Below, piece after piece: positions 1 to 5,800 of a DNA stretch of 7,246 bases. This DNA is from an uncultured Lachnospiraceae bacterium (lineage in GTDB: Bacteria > Bacillota > Clostridia > Lachnospirales > Lachnospiraceae), in NCBI GenBank assembly GCA_910579645.1, contig CAJTVK010000179.1, positions 1 through 7,246 on the forward strand, given 5' to 3'. The position numbers and the translations under genes were made by a program. The notes under the pieces are model-generated. The model worked only from the letters and a program-made list of their open reading frames with translations, had not been told where the DNA came from and ran no database searches. The stretch's first letter is position 1; each line of letters opens with the position of its first letter.

Positions 1-226
1 TATCCTCTAACATCTGCTGAAATGCCGGACGATTGAAATTGACCCCTGAGTAACCGTCATCCACCCTTACCTCGTGGATTTTGATGTCCTCCATGGATTT
101 CAGATAGTCGAAAATAAGTTCCTTCTGATTTGTAATGCTGTCGCTCTCTTCTTTATCCCCATCCTCTTTAGACAGGCGCAGATAAAGGTCAGCATTATAA
201 ATTTTTGTATTTAGATTTGTCTCCAT
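1..226 (-). CDS. Large serine recombinase, N-terminal part (runs off the left edge)
   Basis: Site-specific recombinase of the resolvase/invertase superfamily, which would catalyse excision and integration of the mobile element by a serine-linked double-strand exchange. Only the first 75 codons are in the window. The start of the resolvase catalytic domain is clear: Y15-x-R17-x-S19 is the signature with Ser19 as the nucleophile, followed by the S-I-x-N-Q motif at 30-34 and the block D-D-G-Y-S-G-x-N-F-x-R-P-x-F near residues 58-71, typical of large serine recombinases of Firmicute integrative elements (usually about 500-560 residues). The ATG at 226 is preceded by GAGGTGA (237-231) with 4 nt spacing. 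The gene has its own promoter (296-324), so it can be expressed apart from the genes upstream. Family assignment is firm; which subfamily and which att site cannot be said from this fragment. Confidence 0.92.
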   Translation of the reverse strand, partial: METNLNTKIYNADLYLRLSKEDGDKEESDSITNQKELIFDYLKSMEDIKIHEVRVDDGYSGVNFNRPAFQQMLED

Positions 227-233
227 ATGTTCA

Positions 234-276
234 CCTCAAATAGCCATGTTTGCTGTCAAACCTGTTCTATTTGGGG
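234..276 (-). promoter_or_regulatory. Hairpin sequestering the recombinase ribosome binding site
   Basis: In the minus-strand transcript the ten bases at 276-267 (CCCCAAATAG) pair with 243-234 (CTATTTGAGG), nine of ten matched. An inner stem pairs 261-257 with 252-248 around a 4-nt loop. The 3' arm contains the GAGG of the recombinase Shine-Dalgarno, four bases before its ATG, so the folded form would hide the RBS. The pairing is read directly; the regulatory role is inferred. Confidence 0.5.
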
Positions 277-295
277 TTCTGCTTCGTCCATAATT

Positions 296-324
296 ATTAT
301 ATCATTTTGCAGAAAAATTGTCCA
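296..324 (-). promoter_or_regulatory. Sigma-70/SigA-type promoter for the recombinase
   Basis: On the minus strand a -35 box TGGACA (324-319, five of six to consensus) is followed by exactly 17 bp and a perfect -10 box TATAAT (301-296). Transcription would start near 289, giving a leader of about 60 nt that contains the RBS hairpin at 234-276. Its surroundings are AT-rich, unlike the coding regions. This is the best promoter in the window. Confidence 0.72.
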
Positions 325-353
325 TAGAAAGGCCAAACATTTTCACAATTACG

Positions 354-611
354 TTAAACCTCTGCCATCCTGGCACATAACTTCACAAGCTTGTTTTCAA
401 GGCTTTCATCCGTATCAGAAAAAGATGTTTTGACTACCATACCATTACAAATAAAACAAAAGGGATTTCTTACTTCCCTTATAAATGCAAGGAGACGTTC
501 CTCCTTCGGCAGCGTCCTGTCTATTCTGATTTTACCTATATCCGCCAGAATACCGGCATCCACTGTCCGGATATCTACTTTTTTTAATTCCTCCAATTCT
601 GCAGCTACCAT
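354..611 (-). CDS. DUF6870-like small mobile-element protein, 85 aa
   Basis: Small protein of unknown function resembling the DUF6870 family, which I recall from Clostridia integrative elements near a serine recombinase; this is recognition by memory, not a search. Visible features are an acidic N-terminal helix (L-E-E-L-K-K), V-D-I-R-T-V-D, the conserved-looking L-P-K-E-E-R at 34-39, N-P-F-C-x-x-C-N-G at 49-57 with a CxxC pair (C52, C55) that could bind metal, and F-S-D-T-D-x-S-L-E-N-K-L toward the C-terminus. There is no signal peptide or membrane segment, so it is cytoplasmic. The start at 611 is the only usable one, because an in-frame stop lies about 36 nt upstream; its RBS is weak (a G-rich run). 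It lies 122 nt after the sortase stop and 127 nt before the recombinase start. Confidence 0.78.
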   Translation of the reverse strand: MVAAELEELKKVDIRTVDAGILADIGKIRIDRTLPKEERLLAFIREVRNPFCFICNGMVVKTSFSDTDESLENKLVKLCARMAEV

Positions 612-633
612 TCCCGTTCCCCCGGTTTCCCTT

Positions 634-662
634 ATTCCACTATATTATTTTCTGATTGTCCA
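634..662 (-). promoter_or_regulatory. Weak promoter candidate upstream of the DUF6870-like gene
   Basis: Minus-strand TGGACA (662-657), 17 bp, then TGGAAT (639-634, four of six to the -10 consensus). The -35 and following bases (ATGGACAAT) are identical to the recombinase promoter, but the AT-rich ATATA motif sits too close (11 bp spacer). It may be a diverged copy, or the gene may be transcribed only from upstream. Confidence 0.25.
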
Positions 663-733
663 TTATGTACTTTTTCATATGTGTATTCCGGCAACCTGAT
701 TATTTGGAACTATCTTTTGTAGCTGTTATCCTG

Positions 734-1645
734 TTACTTCCCCGCTATCACAAGGAATCTCCCGTTTTTCCCATGTACACGCCTGTCACAGGTGGCAAGG
801 GTGATAATACTGGCGGGCGCATGGTCAGGCTCCTCATAAAATAATGCCCTTCCCTGTAATTCCTCCATCCATGCGTTGTAGTTTTCCATATCAGCATGGT
901 TCCTGATGCGGAAATCCCATTCCGCCAGGTCGTCTATGCTGTATTTGACTACCGCCATCACCTGATAGGCGTTTGCGCCCCCGTAGGCATCCGTGAAATA
1001 GATGGTCGGATGCTCCTTAAAATAATCTTCCTGCTCATATTTTAAGAGTGTTGAAAACATGGCATCAGAGCCAGTGCCCATGTTGTGGCCGTAGATGACA
1101 CGGTTGAAATCCCATATTTCCGTATCCTTATCCATGAACGGGCATCCGGCCTTATCCTTATCCCCTGAAAAATCATGGGAGAGGTAAAAGGCATTGTCAT
1201 CCGTTCCCACCACCGGAAAATTGATTAAAGTATCGGGGATGCAGAGCCATCCTTTGATGTCCTGATTTTCACTGCAAAGCGCATCCCAATCGTAGACCTC
1301 CAATCCCATCTCCCGCATCTCTTCCTCATACTCCTGCCTATACTGTTCCGCATCCGCTTCCATTTCAGAGGACATTTCTTCCAGCTCCGCCACCGCAAGC
1401 TCCTGTTCCTTTTCCCTCCTGTATTCAAGGGCGGCATTAAGCTGTGTGTAGGCATCCGCTATCGCCTGGTATTCTTCAAGCTGTTTTACCGCACGGTAAC
1501 GGAATATCCCCATGCCGATTATGCAGATAAGAGAAACAGTAGTGCCTACGATAATCTGCACTGTGATACGGTTTCGTTTCTTTTCCGGCAGATTCGGGAA
1601 AAGTTTTTCCCCAAGCCTGCCTATATAATCTTTTATTTTATCCAT
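734..1645 (-). CDS. srtB: Class B sortase, membrane-anchored cysteine transpeptidase, 303 aa
   Basis: Sortase that cleaves a C-terminal sorting signal between Thr and Gly and joins the substrate to peptidoglycan at the outer membrane face. N-terminal cytoplasmic segment (1-27, basic), one transmembrane helix at about 28-48, then a Glu-rich, probably coiled-coil stalk at 52-112, and the catalytic domain from about 117. The catalytic triad is visible: His187 in Y-G-H-N-M, Cys286 in T-L-A-T-C, and Arg296 in G-R-F-L-V-I. The T-L-x-T-C box and the W-D/D-F insertion region fit class B. Length is somewhat above the usual 220-280 because of the long acidic stalk. The ATG at 1645 has AAAGG six bases upstream. 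It follows the methyltransferase and a 31-codon frame on the same strand. Its likely substrate is the surface protein at 2774-6751, the only protein here with a sorting signal. Confidence 0.94.
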   Translation of the reverse strand: MDKIKDYIGRLGEKLFPNLPEKKRNRITVQIIVGTTVSLICIIGMGIFRYRAVKQLEEYQAIADAYTQLNAALEYRREKEQELAVAELEEMSSEMEADAEQYRQEYEEEMREMGLEVYDWDALCSENQDIKGWLCIPDTLINFPVVGTDDNAFYLSHDFSGDKDKAGCPFMDKDTEIWDFNRVIYGHNMGTGSDAMFSTLLKYEQEDYFKEHPTIYFTDAYGGANAYQVMAVVKYSIDDLAEWDFRIRNHADMENYNAWMEELQGRALFYEEPDHAPASIITLATCDRRVHGKNGRFLVIAGK

Positions 1646-1664
1646 ACTCCGCCTTTCTTTGAAA

Positions 1665-1760
1665 TTATTGAAAATGCATCAGGGGATGCTGCTTTTTTCC
1701 TGCCGCATCCCCATACTGCCGGGTTAATTCCGGGAGTACCTGTTCAGCCTCCGGCTTCAT
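1665..1760 (-). CDS. Small ORF of 31 codons, possibly translationally coupled to the methyltransferase
   Basis: No function recognised. The ATG at 1760 lies two bases after the methyltransferase stop (1765-1763), and a GGAG that overlaps the end of that gene sits five bases before it, a normal SD spacing and a classic coupling arrangement. The stop is 19 nt before the sortase ATG, so the frame fills the gap almost exactly. The peptide starts M-K-P-E-A-E-Q, continues through L-P-E-L-T-R-Q-Y and ends H-P-L-M-H-F-Q. It is hydrophilic with no membrane segment or signal peptide. Its DNA contains the perfect hairpin at 1682-1712. It could be a real small protein, the remnant of a longer one, or a coupling device for sortase translation. 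Confidence 0.45.
   Translation of the reverse strand: MKPEAEQVLPELTRQYGDAAGKKQHPLMHFQ
1682..1712 (-). promoter_or_regulatory. Perfect 8-bp stem-loop upstream of the sortase
   Basis: GGGGATGC (1712-1705 on the minus strand) pairs perfectly with GCATCCCC (1689-1682) around a 15-nt loop containing an A6 run. A short T-containing stretch follows, but no clean U-tract, so it is a poor terminator. Sitting 37-67 nt before the sortase ATG, it could be an attenuator or an RNA processing/stability element that separates sortase from methyltransferase expression. Confidence 0.45.
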
Positions 1761-1762
1761 AG

Positions 1763-2557
1763 TTACTCCGGATTCCCTGTCCTTCTCTGGCATATCTCAA
1801 AATATCCCCTGTCTATCTCCGCCCCAAGGTAATTCCTCCCTGTCTGTATTGCCGCAAGGGCCGTACTCCCTGTTCCCATAAAGCCGTCAAAAATAAGTTC
1901 CTGCGGGTCGCTGGATATCTGTACCAGCCATGAGAGAAATACCATATTTTTTATAGTCGGGTGGTATATCCCGCTGCGTTTCGGCCATGTGGAATTGTAA
2001 GTTGCCTTTGGGTACTCCGGGTCGAACCAGCAGGCGTTAAACCTCGTCTTATATTTCCTGTTTGCCTCCTTTCTCCCACGGCGCACTGCCCCTTCTTTCC
2101 CTTTATTCTCCATCAGTGTGGTATGGCGGAAAGCCCGCCTGCCTTTCTGGCAGAAGATTACCCACCCCGCATTGTTCGCATAGCTGCCCGTCAGGTCGCC
2201 AATCCCTCCCACCGTTCCCTTCTCTACTACCATGCAGTTTTTGACGGTAAAGCCTGCCTCCACAAGACACTGATAATGGTAGGGGTAGCAGTCGAAACGG
2301 GTAAAGACATAGGCATGGGCATCCTCCTTTAAAATGCGGTAGCTCTCTGCCGCAAACCGCTTGTAATCTATGCCCCCATCCCCTTCCAGTACCGGGTACT
2401 TCCTTGCGGTGAATTTATTCTGGTAAGAAATACCGTAGGGCGGGTCGGTAAGTATCATGGACACGGAGCCGTCTGGCATCCGACCCATAAGCTCCATACA
2501 GTCCATGCAGTATATCCGGTTAATGTATATCCCTGTTTTCCCTCCCTTCTGCTGCAT
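1763..2557 (-). CDS. DNA (N6-adenine or N4-cytosine) methyltransferase, beta class, about 264 aa
   Basis: S-adenosylmethionine-dependent modification enzyme of the N6_N4_Mtase family. Counting from ATG 2557, the catalytic motif IV T-D-P-P-Y-G is at about 37-42. The target-recognition region follows and contains a K-G-x-V-G-G-I-G-D-L-T-G-S-Y block at 113-126. Then come motif X (H-P-T-I-K-N, 199-204), motif I (F-M-G-T-G-S-T, 226-232) and G-A-E-I-D at about 245-249. Motif IV before motif I marks the beta class; DPPY favours adenine-N6 but does not exclude cytosine-N4. The frame stays open upstream to a GTG at 2677 without an RBS, so I prefer ATG 2557, with AGG 11 nt upstream. No restriction endonuclease is visible, so it appears to be an orphan methylase. 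It lies downstream of the surface-protein gene and is followed by a small frame and the sortase. Confidence 0.9.
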   Translation of the reverse strand: MQQKGGKTGIYINRIYCMDCMELMGRMPDGSVSMILTDPPYGISYQNKFTARKYPVLEGDGGIDYKRFAAESYRILKEDAHAYVFTRFDCYPYHYQCLVEAGFTVKNCMVVEKGTVGGIGDLTGSYANNAGWVIFCQKGRRAFRHTTLMENKGKEGAVRRGRKEANRKYKTRFNACWFDPEYPKATYNSTWPKRSGIYHPTIKNMVFLSWLVQISSDPQELIFDGFMGTGSTALAAIQTGRNYLGAEIDRGYFEICQRRTGNPE

Positions 2558-2773
2558 ATTTTTCTGTACCTGTTTTTTTATTGCTAAAAATCCGGCCTGG
2601 CAGGAAGAATCCCTTATATAGTGAGAGGCAGGAGAAAATCCCCTGCCGCCACTAATCCGCCGCCTATGCAGCTTCACTGATAAGTAAGTATATATCTCTC
2701 CTCTCTTTCCCGGTTTTCTGTTTCCTGCTTACCATACTGCAAAATATATCAATATCCTCACAGCACACACCCG
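2558..2773 (-). promoter_or_regulatory. Intergenic leader of the methyltransferase with a stable hairpin
   Basis: This 216-nt gap between the surface-protein stop and the methyltransferase start holds no convincing gene. On the minus strand 2647-2639 pairs with 2635-2627 (9 bp, one G-U, 3-nt TTT loop). It is followed by CCTGCCAGG (2604-2596) and an A-rich stretch before the SD. No U-tract follows the hairpin, so it is not an obvious terminator; no clear promoter was found. The methyltransferase may therefore be read through from the surface gene. Confidence 0.4.
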
Positions 2774-2896
2774 TCACAGGCAGCCCTTCCGGCCCTTCTC
2801 CGCTTCCAGCACTGATGCGCCAATAAGAGCAGCGCCGCACAGCCCAAGGGCAGTAAGAAAAGCAAAGGGTGACGCATAGCCGGTCTGGATGACCGG
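2774..2896 (-). other. C-terminal sorting signal of the surface protein
   Basis: Residues 1286-1325 form P-V-I-Q-T-G, then about 22 mostly hydrophobic residues and a short tail E-A-E-K-G-R-K-G-C-L. Architecture is that of a sortase substrate, but the motif is not LPXTG; the x-Q-T-G core fits non-canonical signals used by element-borne sortases. The adjacent class B sortase is the natural partner. A Cys in the hydrophobic segment and one in the tail are unusual. Confidence 0.72.
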
Positions 2897-5800
2897 TTCG
2901 CTTCCTTTCCCATCATTCCCGTTTCCTCCTTCCGTTTTTGTAGCCTTGTCGGTATCTTTATTTTTATCTGAATGCCCACCTGCCGTGTTGCCGGAGACTG
3001 TGCCATTTGTATTCTTATCTTTGTCCGAAGTGTTTTTATCGTCTTTTCCATTGGTATTTCCTGTACTGTTACTGTCCTGACCGTGTTTTTCTGCTTTCTC
3101 CCATCTCGCATAGAGACTGATGCTCCTGCCAGGTTTGTAAGTCTCCCCTTCTGTTCCAATAAATACGTGCCTGTCCGTGTACCAGCCCTTGAAGGTGTAA
3201 CCCTCACGCTCTGCACCGGGCAGCTTCACACTTCCGCCCTCCACAACCTTCACGGATGCATTCTTCGTTTTGCCGCCGTTTGCGTCATATTTAATGGTGT
3301 AGGTATTTAAAGTCTCACCGGAATTATTATCTCCATCCTGTGTGCCGTCTCCGTTTCCCGTGCCGCTTCCATTACCGCCACCGTTGCCGTCATTGTCTCC
3401 CGTACTTTCACTATTGCCCGAATCCCCGCTGTTTCCTGAATCTCCACTATCACCGTTGTCTTTAGCCTTTTCCCATTTCGCATAGAAATCCGTGTCCTTT
3501 GTGATGCGGTATGTATCACGGTAAGCCCCCGCAAACTGTGTCAAGTCATCGTCCAGATACCAGCCTGTAAAGTCATATCCCTTACGCTCCGGCAGGGGAA
3601 GGTAGAGGCTCCCGTCTTTGATAATGGTAAGCTCTTTTACTTTAATTGTGCCTTTCCCGGCATAAAAACGCACTTTACAAGTGTCGGGATCAGTATCATC
3701 CTTACCGTTATCATCATCCTTCACCGTTTCCTTTTCCCAGAGTGCGTAAGCTGTCATATCCTTAACCGTTTTCATCTCACTTCCGGGGATTCCAAGTAAA
3801 ATCCCGCCGTCTTTTTCCGTGTACCAGCCAAGGAAGTTATAACCTTTCTTTTCTGTTTTCGGTAAGCGGATCACATCGCCTTTTGCCGCCTTAATGGGCT
3901 TAACCGCATTCCCACCGTCTGCATCAAAAGTGGTGGTAACTTTCACCGCCTCTTTTTTCCCAAAATGTGCCTTTAAACTGATATCCGACTGCACGATAAA
4001 TTCCTCCCCGGCCTGTCCTGCACACACGTTTTCATCAGAAGCTAAGAACCATCCAAGGAATTCATATCCGTTCTTGCTGCAAAGAGGGAGGATGACTGCG
4101 CTTCCCTTTTCTGCGCTGATACTTTTCCTTACCGTCTCGCCGCCGTCTGCGTCAAAGGTTACGGTACAGATAACCGATTTTTCCTCTTCTTTTTCCTTCT
4201 CATAACGGGCTTTCAGTGTCACGTCAGCTAAGACCGTATATTCTTCCCCGGCTTTCCCGATCAGAGAATCCCCGTCATACCAACCGTTGAAAATAAATCC
4301 TTCTTTGGTGCAGAGGGGAAGGATAATAGTATCACCTTCCTTTGCCGTGATCGTGCCGCCCTGCATCTTCCCACCGTCTGCGTCAAAGGTGATGGTGCAG
4401 ATAACTGCCTCTTTTTCCTCATAATGTGCTTTCAAGGTAACGTCATCAGCAACCGTATAATCCTCCCCGGCCTGTCCAATACAGGTATCTCCGTCATACC
4501 AGCCGGTAAAGATAAAATCGCCCTTCGTGCATTTCGGAAGGGTAATGGTATCGCCTATCTTTGCAGTAATACTGCCGCCCTCGATTTTCCCGCCGTCTGC
4601 GTCAAAGGTAACGGTCGCTTCCGATTTTTCCCATGCGGCATAATAAGAAATATCTTTCTGCGGAACGGTATAGGTATCGCCGCCATTCCCGGCAGGGATT
4701 GTCAATTTCTCGTCCTCATGCCAACCCGTGAAATTGTACCCTTTTCTGGAAGCTTCCGGGAAGGTAAGTTCCGAACCGGGAACCGCCTTTGTGCTGTCCG
4801 TGCCAATCTTTCCGTCATTGTAGATAAAAGTGATGGTGACGGGCTCCTTTTCCTCCCATTTCGCATAGAGGTAAAGGCTTTCCGTAAGATTGACCTCCTG
4901 TCCGGGCGTGTAGTCCGTTCCCGTTCCGTCCGGCTCCGTGTTCCACCCGGCAAAATCGTAACCATATTTTTCCAGTGTTCCCATGTAAGCGGAGGCCGCC
5001 GTATCATCCATAATGACCGCTGTATCACCGCTGGTGTATTCATCAGGGTCAGAGAAACAGCTGCTCTCCCCATTCCCGGCATTGTTGGCGTCATACATGA
5101 TATGGTAAGTCTTTGGCACTTCCGCAAGGTAAAGGTTATCGCCCCTTTTTTCCGTACAGTAATCCTTTACGTGCCACGGGAACTGTTCCGGGCTCGCTTC
5201 CTTCCCAAACAGTGTGCCGTCAATCAGCACCCTGCCGGGCTTCACTACGTCCGGGAACCCGCCAAGCACAAAGGTTGAACTGCTCTCAAAGCTTTCATCT
5301 AGCAGGACAGATGCGCCTGTATTGTAAAAGAATAAAATATCACACGGGGATGCGCCCACCGCAAGGTTGCCCTCCATGACAATGTTCCCGGACAAGACAA
5401 TCCCCGTCTCATTCATGTAGCAGATGGTGCCGCCCGCATAGCTTTTTTCCTCTGAACGGTTTCCTGTAAAGCTGCAGCCGCGGATTTCAAGGGGCTCCGT
5501 TCCCTCCCCCGATACGGTCTGGATGGCGCTGCCCCTCCCTGCTGTGTTCCCGGTAAAGGTGCATCCGCTTACTACCGACCTGTAGCCTGTTACGGTACAT
5601 AAGCCGCCGCCGTCGTAACCGGCGCTGTTCCCTTCGACCAGGCTGTCGGTCAGCGTAAGAGGCGCACGGCTGTAGAGCCCGCCGCCGGTGGAGCCTGCCC
5701 TGTTGCCGGAAAAAGTCATACTGGAGAGCTCCCCGCTCCCCTGGAGGTACATGCCGCCGCCCCACGCTGCGGCATAACAGTTCCTGACCGTGCCGGACAC

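Noticed and set aside
391..699. 102-codon plus-strand frame opposite the DUF6870-like gene
   Set aside because: The minus-strand frame has conserved-looking motifs; this one is an unstructured hydrophobic/Ser-rich translation without an RBS.
1961..2332. 123-codon plus-strand open frame opposite the methyltransferase
   Set aside because: Shadow of the methyltransferase, whose catalytic motifs on the minus strand are unmistakable; the plus-strand peptide has no domain signature.
1763..2677. Longer methyltransferase starting at GTG 2677
   Set aside because: No RBS before the GTG, and the 40 extra residues are Arg/Ser-rich, coincide with a hairpin and do not resemble the start of this enzyme family.
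2664..2735. 23-codon minus-strand frame between the surface gene and the methyltransferase
   Set aside because: No Shine-Dalgarno before its ATG and no recognisable sequence; kept as untranslated leader.
2758..3216. 152-codon minus-strand frame overlapping the 3' end of the surface gene
   Set aside because: Arg/Lys/Thr-rich translation of the low-complexity linker in another frame; the surface-protein frame explains the DNA, including the membrane anchor.
3101..4621. Repeats considered as a CRISPR array
   Set aside because: Periodicity is about 210 bp, in frame and within a coding domain; there are no short identical repeats with unique spacers.
4424..5278. 284-codon plus-strand open frame antisense to the surface gene
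   Set aside because: It lies wholly opposite a repeat-rich, GC-third-position coding frame with clear protein domains; its translation has no recognisable motif and no good RBS.
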